Below are positions 25,509 through 34,152 of a stretch of 64,000 nt of DNA, piece after piece. The DNA is from Saccharothrix carnea (lineage in GTDB: Bacteria > Actinomycetota > Actinomycetes > Mycobacteriales > Pseudonocardiaceae): positions 310,001-374,000 of the forward strand of contig NZ_PYAX01000001.1 in the NCBI RefSeq assembly GCF_003014735.1. The letters run 5' to 3'. The translations under genes were made by a program, and so were the position numbers. A model generated the notes under the pieces. It saw nothing but the letters and a program-made list of their open reading frames with translations, made no database searches and was not told where the DNA came from. Position 1 is the first letter of the stretch; every line of letters starts with the position of its first letter.

Positions 25509-26450
25509 ATGACGAAGACGTGGCACCGGCCCACCCTGTGGGTGGCCGTGGTGATGGCGGTGGGCGCGCTGGGGTGCGCGGTGGCGATGCTGCTCGACGG
25601 GAGGGTGTTGCAGGGCGCGCCGCTGTGGGCGAAGCCGTTCAAGTTCACGCTGTCGCTGGCGGTCTACTCGTTCACCCTGTCGTGGCTGCTCTCCCTGCCG
25701 CACCGGGGACGGCGGTGGACGCGCGGCGCGGGCACGTTCATCGCGGTGATCATGTTCGTGGAGGTCGGGCTGATCGCCCTGCAGGCGGGCCGGGGCATGT
25801 TCACCCACTACAACAGCTCCGACGACCCGCTGAACCGGTTCGTGCAGATCACGTTCGGCACGGCGATCCCGGCGGTGTTCCTGGCCAACGTGGTGCTGGC
25901 GCTCGTGCTGTCGTTCCAGCGCTTCGCGCGGCCGGACGTGCGGTCGGCGGTGCGCAGCGGGCTGTGCCTGGCGATCATCGGCATGGCGTCGGGGTACCTG
26001 ATGGTGGCCCAGCGCAAGCCGGTCACCGCGGTCGACGCGGGCGGCCGCGAGGTCGACCTGGTCGCCGGGCACAGCGTCGGCGTGCCGGACGGCGGGCCGG
26101 GCCTGCCGGTCCTCGGGTGGAGCACCACCGGCGGCGACCTGCGGGTGCCGCACTTCGTCGGGATGCACGGACTGCAGGTGATGGTCCTGCTGGCGCTCGG
26201 CCTGGCCGCGCTCGGGCTCGCCGAACGCGTGCGCACCCGCCTGGTGAGAGTGGCCGCCCTCGGCTACACGGGCCTGTTCGCGCTGCTCGTCTGGCAGGCC
26301 CTGCGCGGCGAACCGCTGACCCACCCCGGCGGCACGACGCTGGCCGCGGCGGCCGGGCTGGTCGTGGTCGTCGCCGCCGGGGCGGTGGCAGCCCTCAGGG
26401 CCGCAACGGCAGCTCACCCGCCAGCCCGGCAACCGGTCCCGCAACGATGA
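25509..26450 (+). CDS. Polytopic membrane protein, unknown, divergent from ArsR-type regulator
   Basis: A 313-residue protein with about seven hydrophobic segments ('LWVAVVMAVGALGCAVAMLL', 'FTLSLAVYSFTLSWLLSLP', 'GTFIAVIMFVEVGLIALQ' and more). A polar middle region ('GHSVGVPDGGPGLPVLGWST', 'GDLRVPHFVGMHGLQVMVLL') sits between helices and contains His residues that might bind a metal or heme; this is inference. I recognise it only as a type often paired with an ArsR-like gene in actinobacteria. Its 3' end overlaps the converging cobalamin gene by 56 bp. Confidence 0.8.
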   Translation: MTKTWHRPTLWVAVVMAVGALGCAVAMLLDGRVLQGAPLWAKPFKFTLSLAVYSFTLSWLLSLPHRGRRWTRGAGTFIAVIMFVEVGLIALQAGRGMFTHYNSSDDPLNRFVQITFGTAIPAVFLANVVLALVLSFQRFARPDVRSAVRSGLCLAIIGMASGYLMVAQRKPVTAVDAGGREVDLVAGHSVGVPDGGPGLPVLGWSTTGGDLRVPHFVGMHGLQVMVLLALGLAALGLAERVRTRLVRVAALGYTGLFALLVWQALRGEPLTHPGGTTLAAAAGLVVVVAAGAVAALRAATAAHPPARQPVPQR

Positions 26451-27612
26451 TCGCGGGCGGGCGGATGCCGTGCTCGGCGATGTCCGCGGCCAGCGAGGCC
26501 AGCGTGGACCGCACGACCTTCTGCGTGCGGGTGCCGCCCTCCTGGATGACCGACACCGGGGTGTCGCCCGGACGGCCCGCCATCAGGGCGTCCGCGAACG
26601 CCGCCGCCCGCTCCACCCCCATGAGGATCACGACCGTGCCGGACAGCCGCGCCAACGCCGACCAGTCGACCAGCGACCGCTCGTCGTCCGGCGCGACGTG
26701 GCCGGACACGACCACCACCTCGTGCGCCACGCCCCGGTGCGTCACCGGCACGTCGGCCAGCGCCGGCACGCCGAACGCGCTGGTCACGCCGGGCACGACG
26801 GTGACCGGCACGCCCGCCTCGGCGCACGCGATCAGCTCCTCGAAGCCCCGGCCGAACACGTACGGGTCACCGCCCTTGAGGCGCACCACGAACCGGCCCG
26901 CCTTGGCGTGGTCGACCAGCGTGGTGTTGATGAAGTCCTGCGTGGCCGCCCGGCCGTACGGGATCTTCGCCGCGTCCACCACCTCGACGTGCGGCGGCAG
27001 CTCGTCCAGCAGCTCGCGCGGCGCGAGGCGGTCGGCCACCACGACGTCCGCCCTGGCCAGCAGCCTGCGCCCGCGCACGGTGATCAGGTCGGGGTCGCCC
27101 GGGCCGCCGCCGACCAGCGCCACGCCCGCCGGCTGGTCGTGGTGGTCGGCGATCGAACCGTCGCGCAACGCCGAGAGCAGCCCGTCGCGCACCCCGGCGG
27201 ACCGGCGGTGCTGCCCGCCCGCGAGGACGCCGACCAGCAGGCCGTCGTGCTCGCCGACCGCCGGCGTCACGGCGGTGCCCTTCACGGCCACGTCGGCGCG
27301 CACGCAGAACACGCGGCGCTCCTCGGCGTCCGCCGTGATCCTGGCGTTCACCTCGGGCGAGGACGTGCAGGCCAGCACGTACCAGGCGCCGTCCAGATCG
27401 CCGTCTGCGTACTCGCGGGCGTGCCACGTCGCCTCACCGCCCTCGACCAGGCCCTGGACCGCCGGGGTCACCTCGGGGGAGATCACCTCCACCCTGGCGC
27501 CCGCCGCGACCAGCCTGGGCAGCCTGCGCTGCGCGACCGTGCCGCCGCCCACGACGACGACCCGCCGCCCGGTCAGGTCCAGGCCCACGAGGTAGTGCTG
27601 TTCACCGTGCAT
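26395..27612 (-). CDS. cobA: Bifunctional precorrin-2 dehydrogenase / uroporphyrinogen-III C-methyltransferase
   Basis: A 405-residue fusion that makes precorrin-2 from uroporphyrinogen III with two SAM methylations and can oxidise it to sirohydrochlorin. The N-terminal domain (about 1-150) is a NAD-binding SirC/CysG module with 'RRVVVVGGGTVAQRRLPRLV'. The C-terminal domain (about 165-400) is a tetrapyrrole methylase: 'LVGGGPGDPDLITVRGRRLL', 'VVRLKGGDPYVFGRGFEEL' and 'VVPGVTSAFGVPALADVPVT'. It feeds both siroheme and cobalamin. The gene is separate from the cobalamin operon at 28904-36255, with two unrelated genes between. ATG 27612. Confidence 0.95.
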   Translation of the reverse strand: MHGEQHYLVGLDLTGRRVVVVGGGTVAQRRLPRLVAAGARVEVISPEVTPAVQGLVEGGEATWHAREYADGDLDGAWYVLACTSSPEVNARITADAEERRVFCVRADVAVKGTAVTPAVGEHDGLLVGVLAGGQHRRSAGVRDGLLSALRDGSIADHHDQPAGVALVGGGPGDPDLITVRGRRLLARADVVVADRLAPRELLDELPPHVEVVDAAKIPYGRAATQDFINTTLVDHAKAGRFVVRLKGGDPYVFGRGFEELIACAEAGVPVTVVPGVTSAFGVPALADVPVTHRGVAHEVVVVSGHVAPDDERSLVDWSALARLSGTVVILMGVERAAAFADALMAGRPGDTPVSVIQEGGTRTQKVVRSTLASLAADIAEHGIRPPAIIVAGPVAGLAGELPLRP

Positions 27613-27671
27613 GGGTAGAAGCATCCACACCAGACATGTCCTGTCCAACCCGGGTGCTTCACATCACGGCG

Positions 27672-27938
27672 CTACCTCTGCTCGATCCACGCGTCCACGA
27701 CGGCCGACCGGCAGCGGATCTTGGTCCAGGCCCTGCCGTTGGAGATGGTGAACCACGAGCTGTCGACGGTCGTGCCGTCCGCGCAGGAGGCGACCAGGCG
27801 GAACGACCCGCGGCCCTCGCACCCCCCCGAGGCCGCCTTGCCCTCGACCGACGTGGTGCACGAGTGCAGGGCTCCCGCCGCGGACGCCACGCCGGGCGCG
27901 GCGAGCAGCAGGACCAGCATCACGAGTAGTTGGCGCAT
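27672..27938 (-). CDS. Small secreted cysteine-containing protein, unknown
   Basis: An 88-residue protein from ATG 27938 with a classical signal peptide ('RQLLVMLVLLLAAPGVASA' followed by AG). The mature part of about 68 residues has four cysteines (LHSC, GGC, ASC, IRC), suggesting two disulfides, and an aromatic segment 'DSSWFTISNGRAWTKI'. It is unrelated by sequence to the neighbouring protease. It lies on the same strand downstream of the protease terminator, so it probably has its own promoter. Function unknown. Confidence 0.7.
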   Translation of the reverse strand: MRQLLVMLVLLLAAPGVASAAGALHSCTTSVEGKAASGGCEGRGSFRLVASCADGTTVDSSWFTISNGRAWTKIRCRSAVVDAWIEQR

Positions 27939-27959
27939 GACACCGGATCGAACACGCCG

Positions 27960-28001
27960 GACGTGCCCACGACCGGCAAGACACCCGGTCGTGGGCACGT
28001 C
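27960..28001 (-). terminator. Terminator hairpin after trypsin-like protease 1
   Basis: A perfect 17-bp stem, GACGTGCCCACGACCGG (27960-27976) with CCGGTCGTGGGCACGTC (27985-28001), loop CAAGACAC. It begins (on the minus strand) 8 bp after the protease stop and separates it from the small secreted gene. Confidence 0.85.
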
Positions 28002-28009
28002 GCGGGTGG

Positions 28010-28801
28010 TTACAGCTGAGCGGTGATCACGGAGTAGTACGAGGCGATCCGCGCGTACACGCCGGGGTAGCCCGCGAGCGCGCAGCCGCGGCCGAACGAG
28101 GTGGCGCCGATCAGCTTGCCGCCCGCGACCAGCGGGCCACCCGAGTCACCCTGGCAGGTGTCCACGCCACCCTGCGGGTAGCCGGCGCACACCATCGAGG
28201 TCGGGCTGTAGTTGGAGTAGGCCGTGCGGCAGGTCGAGTCGGACGTGACCGGCACGGTCGCGCCGAGCAGGTACCGCGAGGCCGAGCCGCCCGAGGACGT
28301 CGTGCCCCAGCCGTAGATCCGGGCGCTGGTGCCCGCCGCGTACAGGGCGGTGTCGGACGGGGTGGCCAGCGGCAGGTAGGTGGAGCTGATGTTGGTGCCC
28401 AGGGTCAGCACCGCGACGTCGTAGCCGGAGCTGGCGGTCCGGTAGCTGGGGTGCACCCAGATCCCGCTCACCGTGGCCACGGTGCCCGCCGTGCTCTGCT
28501 TGTCGTCGCGGCCGTGCACCACGCGGGTGCTCGACGCGCTCCGGCCGCTCACGCAGTGCGCGGCCGTGACGACCTTGTTGGCCTTGACGAGCGTGCCGCC
28601 GCAGAACTGGCCGCCGGTGCTGGTGGCCAGGTACACGACCCACGGGTAGGTGCTGGTGGACACGCGGGAGCCGCCGACGATGTACGGCGACACGCCGGTG
28701 TCGGAGGACGTCTCGGCCGAGGCGGGCGCGGTGGTCATCAGACCGATCGCGGCCACCGTCGCGGCCAGGACGGTGAGCAGGCGACGCAGGGTTTTCGCCA
28801 T
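28010..28801 (-). CDS. Secreted trypsin-like serine protease 1 (family S1)
   Basis: A 263-residue secreted protease. Signal peptide about 1-29 ('TTAPASA' cleavage), a short propeptide of about 11 residues ending SPY, then the mature N-terminus IVGG at 41. The catalytic triad is His82 (TAAHC), Asp128 (YDVAVL) and Ser220 (GDSGGP). Asp214, six residues before the serine, gives trypsin-like specificity for Lys/Arg. Cysteine pairs are in FCGG/AHC, TCRTA/MVCAG and DTCQG/GRGCAL. ATG 28801. Two homologues lie at 39199 and 40765. Confidence 0.95.
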   Translation of the reverse strand: MAKTLRRLLTVLAATVAAIGLMTTAPASAETSSDTGVSPYIVGGSRVSTSTYPWVVYLATSTGGQFCGGTLVKANKVVTAAHCVSGRSASSTRVVHGRDDKQSTAGTVATVSGIWVHPSYRTASSGYDVAVLTLGTNISSTYLPLATPSDTALYAAGTSARIYGWGTTSSGGSASRYLLGATVPVTSDSTCRTAYSNYSPTSMVCAGYPQGGVDTCQGDSGGPLVAGGKLIGATSFGRGCALAGYPGVYARIASYYSVITAQL

Positions 28802-28903
28802 GTCGATCCTTCCGGTGCAGGGACGCCCCTCTGCGGGGCGCACCCTCCAGCTAGGACCAAGACGACGGAAGCGACAACCGCCTTTCGACGGGCTGTCGGG
28901 ACT

Positions 28904-30163
28904 TCACAGTTGACGAGTGACACCCGTCACGCGGACGACATCCGCCCGAATCGGCCCGGCAACAACCGGTCCGGCACCCGCCGCCACGAACGCCACCGCC
29001 GCGCCCGCCTCGGCCAACCGCACCGCGCCGTCCGCCGCCACCCGCGTACCGGGCCGCAGCAGGTGCCGCACCTGCGCCACGCAGTCGGCGCTGCCCACCA
29101 CGACCGACGCCCGCCGCAGCTCGGCCTCGGCCCGCGGCGTGCGCTCGTCCGCGTCACCGGGACCCAGCCCCACCAGCGCCAACCGGCCGCGCGGCAGCAC
29201 CCGTGCGGCGGCGACCGTCACGCCCTCGCCCTTCACCTTCTCGGCCGCCATCTCCACCCGACCGCCGCCGGACAGCTCCATCGCGCCGCGCAACGCCGCC
29301 GCCTCGGCCACGCTCGGGATGCCGATGGCCAGCTCCGCCGGGTTCGGCACCGGGATCACCGCCAGCTCCTCGCCCGGGTAGGACAGCAGCGGCGCGGTGG
29401 TCGAGTCGTGCCAGAAACCCCAGTCCTCCAACGCGTCCGCGATGCCCGGCTCGGCGACCTTGCGGTCCAGCGTGGCGAACGCCCGGATGGCGCGCAGGTC
29501 CAGCCCGCGCTTCTCCGCCAGCTGCGCCAACGCCGCCGACACCGCCGCCGCCGACACCCCCGTGCTCGACCCGACGCCCACGACGAGCGTGCGCGGCACC
29601 ACCCGCACGACGCGGTCGTCCGCCGGTCCCTTGGGCACGCGGTCGTCCACCAGCACGGTCCACGCGGCCTCGTGGCCGGAACCGACGACGTTGTCCGGCA
29701 GCGCGGGCAGCGGGAAGCCGAGCGGGTTGGCCAGCAGCACCGGCTCGCCGAGCCGCACCGCCTCGCCGCACCCGGCCAGGTCACCTTCCACGGTGGCGTC
29801 CAGCAGCTCCACCAGCTCGTCCAGCGGCGACCCCGCCGACGCCGACGTGGTCACCGCCTGCGCGCCGAGCACGTCGGCGACCCGGCCGGCCAGCGCGTCC
29901 GCACCGCCCAGCAGCGCCACGGCGAACCCGCCGTCCACGCACACCACGCCCGGGTCGGACCGCTCGTCCCGCAGCAACGGCGCGACCAGCCGCACGGTCG
30001 GCTCCGTGCCGAGGAAGAACACCGCCGAACCCAGCCGGGGCCACAGCGCGCGCAACGCGGGCCCGATCGGACCGTCCGGCACCACCGCGTCCGGCCCGAG
30101 GAACCCGGCCAGCTCGACCGCGGCCCGCCGCCCGCGCTCACCGGCGGCGAACACCCCGATCAC
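28904..30163 (-). CDS. cbiG: Cobalt-precorrin-5A hydrolase CbiG with C-terminal half tetrapyrrole methylase
   Basis: A 419-residue protein. Residues about 1-320 are CbiG, which opens the delta-lactone of cobalt-precorrin-5A: N-terminal part 'GVIGVFAAGERGRRAAVELA', central region, and C-terminal 'RTLVVGVGSSTGVSAAAVSA'. From about 330 a tetrapyrrole methylase begins ('RLALVGLGPGDADERTPRAE', then 'RASVVVGSADCVAQVRHLLR'), as in the CbiG-CobJ fusions of other actinobacteria. Here it stops after about 90 residues, lacking the second half of the fold. The GTG at 30163 overlaps the cobL stop (GTGA). The truncated part may be inactive. Confidence 0.85.
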   Translation of the reverse strand: MIGVFAAGERGRRAAVELAGFLGPDAVVPDGPIGPALRALWPRLGSAVFFLGTEPTVRLVAPLLRDERSDPGVVCVDGGFAVALLGGADALAGRVADVLGAQAVTTSASAGSPLDELVELLDATVEGDLAGCGEAVRLGEPVLLANPLGFPLPALPDNVVGSGHEAAWTVLVDDRVPKGPADDRVVRVVPRTLVVGVGSSTGVSAAAVSAALAQLAEKRGLDLRAIRAFATLDRKVAEPGIADALEDWGFWHDSTTAPLLSYPGEELAVIPVPNPAELAIGIPSVAEAAALRGAMELSGGGRVEMAAEKVKGEGVTVAAARVLPRGRLALVGLGPGDADERTPRAEAELRRASVVVGSADCVAQVRHLLRPGTRVAADGAVRLAEAGAAVAFVAAGAGPVVAGPIRADVVRVTGVTRQL

Positions 30164-31017
30164 GCCTTCTTCACCCCCCACAGCACGGTCACCGGGTTGG
30201 TGGCCAGCAACGTGCCGCCGGTGAGCCGCGCGGCGGCCACCTGGCTGCCCTCGACGGAGTACCCGGCCTCCAGCAGCGCGTCCCGCGCGGGCAGCACGCG
30301 GTCCAGGTCGGGGGTCGCCACCACGACCCGCCGGGCACCCGACCGCACGCTGCGCCGCACCACGTCCGCGCCACCGCCGCCGACGAACACCGCGTCCGGC
30401 CGGGGCAGCTCGCCCGCCTCGCCCGACCCGGCCTCGCCCAGCTCCGCCTCGACCACGCGCACGTCCACGCCGTGCGCGGAGGCGTTGGCGATGATCCGCA
30501 CGCACTGCACCGGGTCGCGTTCCACCGCGACGACGGCCGCGCCGAGCCGGGCGCACTCGACGCCGATCGCGCCGGGACCCGCGCCGACGTCCCACACCAG
30601 CACGCCGGGTCGCGGTGCCAGCCGGGCCAGCACCAGCGCCCGCACCTCGGCGACGGCGATCATGCCGTCGCGGTGGGCGAAATCGTCGTCCGGCAGCGCC
30701 CAGCCCTCGCCGGCGGGCGCGAAGTTCTGCTCGGCCAGGCACAGGACCGCGCCGGGTTCGGGCCACGGTCGCGCGACCGCGTCCGCCGGATCCACAGTGG
30801 ACAGACCGGCGGCCGACTCCACCACCAGCGAGCGGCGCCACCCGGCCAGCCCGCGGGCCAGTTCCGCCGGGTCGGCGCCGGAGACCACGACGGCGGGCCG
30901 GGCCCGGCACACGTTCACCGCGTGCCGCAGGCCCACCGCCCCGGCGTCCACGACGGTCACGTCGTCCCAGGAACGACCGGCTTGCGTGACGAAGCGGTGC
31001 AGCGCGACGACGTCCAC
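30160..31017 (-). CDS. cobL: CobL-like precorrin-6Y methyltransferase with shortened CbiE domain
   Basis: A 285-residue protein; usual CobL has about 400 (CbiE methylase plus CbiT methylase/decarboxylase). The C-terminal CbiT part is complete: 'HRDGMIAVAEVRALVLARLA', 'VLVWDVGAGPGAIGVECARL' (SAM site) and 'PDAVFVGGGGADVVRRSV'. The N-terminal about 100 residues ('GRSWDDVTVVDAGAVGLRHA', 'VVVSGADPAELARGLAG') match only the second half of CbiE; the GxGPGD SAM-binding half is absent. C15 methylation/decarboxylation is therefore likely, C5 methylation doubtful. One base separates it from cobM upstream; it overlaps cbiG. Confidence 0.85.
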   Translation of the reverse strand: MDVVALHRFVTQAGRSWDDVTVVDAGAVGLRHAVNVCRARPAVVVSGADPAELARGLAGWRRSLVVESAAGLSTVDPADAVARPWPEPGAVLCLAEQNFAPAGEGWALPDDDFAHRDGMIAVAEVRALVLARLAPRPGVLVWDVGAGPGAIGVECARLGAAVVAVERDPVQCVRIIANASAHGVDVRVVEAELGEAGSGEAGELPRPDAVFVGGGGADVVRRSVRSGARRVVVATPDLDRVLPARDALLEAGYSVEGSQVAAARLTGGTLLATNPVTVLWGVKKA

Positions 31018-31018
31018 G

Positions 31019-32092
31019 TCAGTTCACGCGCTTGTTCTTCTTGGCCCGCGACCCGGTCGGCTTGCGCGGTGTGGTGCTCGCCCGCACGGTGGTGGGCTTG
31101 GGCTTCGCGGCGGCGGCCACCACGGGCTTGGGCTTCGGCTTGGCCTCGTCCGCCTCGACGTCCTCCGGCACGTCGGTGACCAGCTGCAGCAGCGGCTCGC
31201 CGACCGGTTCCGGCTTCGGCCTGGCGGGCGCCTGGCGCTTGGTGCGCGCCGTCTCCTGCCAGTCGTGCACCGCCGACCACGCCGCCGCCGACGGCGACTC
31301 GCCGGACTTCACCACCGGCCTGCTCGCGCGCTGGGCCCACTTCGACGGCCGCGCCCGGCGCACCGGCTCGTCGCCCTCGACCACCGGCGCACGGCGGCGG
31401 GACGCGGGCTGCGCGAGCACCTGGCCGACCAGGAACAGCGTGGTGCGGTAGAGCTTGCGCTCCTTGACGCACGCCTCCAGCTCGCCCAGCGTGGTCTGCG
31501 CGACCGTTTCGTCGGGCAGGGAAACCTTGTACGCCACCACGACCGGCGTGTCGTCGGCGTAACCGCCCGCGCGCAGCCGTTCGACCAGCAGGCCCGCGCG
31601 GGCGCCGGACGCGGAGATCGCCATCGTGGTGCCGTGCGCGGCGAACTCCTCGACGTGCTCGGCCGTCTCCGGCCCGACCAGGAGCAGCGACTGCGCGACG
31701 GACGACGTGGTCAGCTCGCGGCCCACGGACGCCGCCGCGGCGGAGACCTGCGACACACCCGGCACGACGTCGGTCTCCAGGCCCAGCCGCCGGCACGCCT
31801 CCTGCTGGTCGCGCAGGCCGCCCCACAGCGAGGGATCGCCCGCGTGCAGCCGCACGACCTCGAGCTTGCCCGCCGACGCGCGCCGGTACACCTCCACCAC
31901 GTCGGCCTCGGTGACGCGGGAGAAGTCGACCAGCTCGGCGTCCGCGCGGGCGTGCTCGCGCACGCACTCCGCCTCGATCACGCTGGGCGCCCACAGCACG
32001 ACGTCCGCCTCGGCTATCCGCTTCGCGCCGCGCACGGTGATGAGATCGGCGGCGCCGGGACCGGCACCCACGAAGGAGACCCGACCAGTCAT
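31019..32092 (-). CDS. cobM: Precorrin-4 C11-methyltransferase with basic C-terminal extension
   Basis: A 357-residue protein. Residues about 1-250 are a complete tetrapyrrole methylase of the CobM/CbiF type: 'VSFVGAGPGAADLITVRGAK', 'VVRLHAGDPSLWGGLRDQQE', 'DVVPGVSQVSAAAASVGREL' and 'KERKLYRTTLFLVGQVL'. It methylates C11 of precorrin-4. An added tail of about 105 residues is Lys/Pro/Ala-rich ('EAKPKPKPVVAAAAKPKPTT', ending 'GSRAKKNKRVN') and likely disordered; it is not part of the usual enzyme. ATG 32092 follows an AAGGAG-like site. It lies in the cobalamin operon between cobB and cobL. Confidence 0.93.
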   Translation of the reverse strand: MTGRVSFVGAGPGAADLITVRGAKRIAEADVVLWAPSVIEAECVREHARADAELVDFSRVTEADVVEVYRRASAGKLEVVRLHAGDPSLWGGLRDQQEACRRLGLETDVVPGVSQVSAAAASVGRELTTSSVAQSLLLVGPETAEHVEEFAAHGTTMAISASGARAGLLVERLRAGGYADDTPVVVAYKVSLPDETVAQTTLGELEACVKERKLYRTTLFLVGQVLAQPASRRRAPVVEGDEPVRRARPSKWAQRASRPVVKSGESPSAAAWSAVHDWQETARTKRQAPARPKPEPVGEPLLQLVTDVPEDVEADEAKPKPKPVVAAAAKPKPTTVRASTTPRKPTGSRAKKNKRVN

Positions 32093-32157
32093 CACAACTG
32101 CTCCCCACGTCGTGTTCGGCTTGGTGGGCAAGGACCGTACCGCGCGAGCGCGATCCA

Positions 32158-33531
32158 CTAACGAGTGGCCTCGGAGCGCACGGACTCGCTCGCGCAGGCC
32201 CGCACGAAGCGCGTCACGGCCTCCGGCGCGGACGCCGGGTGGGTGTGCAGGTACGACGCGTGCACCCGGCCGACGACGAATCCCTCGGCCACCGGGCGCA
32301 GGTCGTGACCGCGCCACTGCCAGGCCGGTTTCCCGCCGTGCGGGACGCCCAGCGCGGTGCGGTGGAACTCGTGCCCGGTGATCCGCTGACCCGCGCGGGC
32401 AAGCACGGAGTCATGCGGCGCGACGGCGTCGCGGTAGCCGAGCGTGAGCCGGGACGTCATCGCACCGTCCGCGTCGATCACGCCGCACATCGGCGCGCCG
32501 TCCAGCGAGTTCGCCAGGTACAGCAGGCCGCCGCACTCGGCGTGCACGGGAGCGCCGCCGCGGGCCAGGGCCGTGACGGCGGCGCGCAGCGATTCGTTGG
32601 CGGACAGCTCGGCGGCGTGCTGCTCGGGGAAACCGCCGGGCAGCACCAGGCCGGCCGTGCCGTCGGGCAGCGTCTCGTCGCGCAGCGGGTCGACCACGAC
32701 GACGTCCGCGCCGGCCGCGGTGAGCAGCTCGACCTGCTCGGCGTAGCCGAACGTGAACGCCGCGCCGCCCGCGACCGCGATCGTCGGCGTGCGGTCGACC
32801 CGCTCGACCTCGGCGTGCGGGTCCCAGGTCGGCACGGCCATCGCGGGCACCTGGGCAGCGAGCGCGCGCACCGCGGGCAGGTCGACGTGCCGCGCGACGG
32901 CGTCGGCGATGGCGTCCACGGCGGCGGTGGCGGCCGGTCCGTGCTCGGCGGCGGTGACCAGGCCCAGGTGCCGGGACGGCAGCGCGAACTTGTCGTCGCG
33001 CGGCAGCACGCCGAGCACTTCCAGCCCCACCTCGGCGCACGCGCCGCGCAGCACCTGCTCGTGCCGCGCGGAGCCGACCTGGTTGAGGACCACGCCACCG
33101 AGCCGCACGGTCGGGTCGTAACCGCGGAACCCGTGCAGCAGGGCGGCGAGGCTGCGGCTCTGACCGCGGGCGTCGACCACGAACAGCACGGGCGCGGACA
33201 GCAGCTTGGCGACGTGCGCGGTGGACCCGATGCCCTCGGTGTCCACCCGCCCGTCGAACAGGCCCATCACGCCTTCCACCACGGCCAGGTCGCAGCCGCG
33301 GGCGCCGTGCGCGAACAGCGACGCCACCCGGTGCTCGCCGACCATGACGGGGTCGAGGTTGCGGCCCGGCCTGCCGGTGGCCACCGAGTGGTAGCCGGGG
33401 TCGATGTAGTCCGGGCCGACCTTGAACGGCGCGACCTTGTCGCCCGCGCGGCGCAGCGCCGCCATCAGGCCGGTGGCCACGGTGGTCTTGCCGCTGCCCG
33501 AGGCGGGCGCGGCGACCACCAGCCGGTTCAC
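32158..33531 (-). CDS. cobB: Cobyrinate / hydrogenobyrinate a,c-diamide synthase
   Basis: A 457-residue ATP-dependent amidotransferase that converts the a and c carboxyls of (hydrogeno)cobyrinate to amides using glutamine. The N-terminal P-loop is 'APASGSGKTTVATGLMAALR', followed by 'KVGPDYIDPGYHSVATGRPG' and 'VVEGVMGLFDG'. The C-terminal class I-like glutaminase domain has the catalytic cysteine in 'VHAECGGLLYLA' and His in 'VHASYLHTHP'. Two adjacent GTG codons (33534, 33531) could start it; I prefer 33531 because it overlaps the cobO stop as GTGA, like other junctions here. Confidence 0.95.
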   Translation of the reverse strand: MNRLVVAAPASGSGKTTVATGLMAALRRAGDKVAPFKVGPDYIDPGYHSVATGRPGRNLDPVMVGEHRVASLFAHGARGCDLAVVEGVMGLFDGRVDTEGIGSTAHVAKLLSAPVLFVVDARGQSRSLAALLHGFRGYDPTVRLGGVVLNQVGSARHEQVLRGACAEVGLEVLGVLPRDDKFALPSRHLGLVTAAEHGPAATAAVDAIADAVARHVDLPAVRALAAQVPAMAVPTWDPHAEVERVDRTPTIAVAGGAAFTFGYAEQVELLTAAGADVVVVDPLRDETLPDGTAGLVLPGGFPEQHAAELSANESLRAAVTALARGGAPVHAECGGLLYLANSLDGAPMCGVIDADGAMTSRLTLGYRDAVAPHDSVLARAGQRITGHEFHRTALGVPHGGKPAWQWRGHDLRPVAEGFVVGRVHASYLHTHPASAPEAVTRFVRACASESVRSEATR

Positions 33532-34142
33532 CACTCGATCCCCTTCTGCCCCTTCTGGCCCGCGTCCATCGGGTGCTTGACCTTGGTCATCTCCACCACC
33601 AGGTCGGCGGCGTCGACGAGCTCGTCCGGCGCGTACCGGCCGGTGATGACGACGTGCTGGTGACCCGGCCGGTTGGTCAGCGCCTCAACCACCTCGTCCA
33701 CGTCGATCCAGCCCCAGTGCAGGGGGTAGGTGAACTCGTCCAGCACGTACAGGCCGTGCTGCTCGGCGGCCAGTCGGCGGGAGATCTCCTGCCAGCCCTC
33801 GCGCGCGGCGGCGGCGTGGTCGTCCTCGGTGCCCTGCTTGCGGGTCCAGGACCAGCCCTCGCCCATCTTGTGCCACTCGACGGGGCCGCCTTCGCCGGTC
33901 TGCTCGTGCAGCCGGCCGAGCGCGCGGAACGCCGACTCCTCGCCGACCTTCCACTTGGCTGACTTCACGAACTGGAAGACGCCGATGGACCAGCCCTGGT
34001 TCCACCCGCGCAGCGCGAGGCCGAAGGCGGCGGTGGACTTGCCCTTCATCTCACCGGTGTGCAGCACGACCAGCGGGCGGTTGCGGCGCTGGCGGGTGGT
34101 GAGGCCGTCGACGGGCACGACGGACGGTTGACCTTGGGGCAT
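33528..34142 (-). CDS. cobO: Cob(I)yrinic acid a,c-diamide adenosyltransferase
   Basis: A 204-residue CobO/BtuR/CobA-type adenosyltransferase that attaches the 5'-deoxyadenosyl ligand to Co(I). The P-loop is 'LHTGEMKGKSTAAFGLALRG', followed by 'IGVFQFVKSAKWKVGEESAF', 'LYVLDEFTYPLHWGWID' and 'HQHVVITGRYAPDELVDAAD'. These match the family over the full length (about 200 residues). ATG 34142; 10 bp after the chelatase stop. It overlaps cobB by four bases. An upstream in-frame extension overlaps the chelatase gene and is rejected. Confidence 0.96.
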   Translation of the reverse strand: MPQGQPSVVPVDGLTTRQRRNRPLVVLHTGEMKGKSTAAFGLALRGWNQGWSIGVFQFVKSAKWKVGEESAFRALGRLHEQTGEGGPVEWHKMGEGWSWTRKQGTEDDHAAAAREGWQEISRRLAAEQHGLYVLDEFTYPLHWGWIDVDEVVEALTNRPGHQHVVITGRYAPDELVDAADLVVEMTKVKHPMDAGQKGQKGIEW

Positions 34143-34152
34143 CTCGGCGCTC

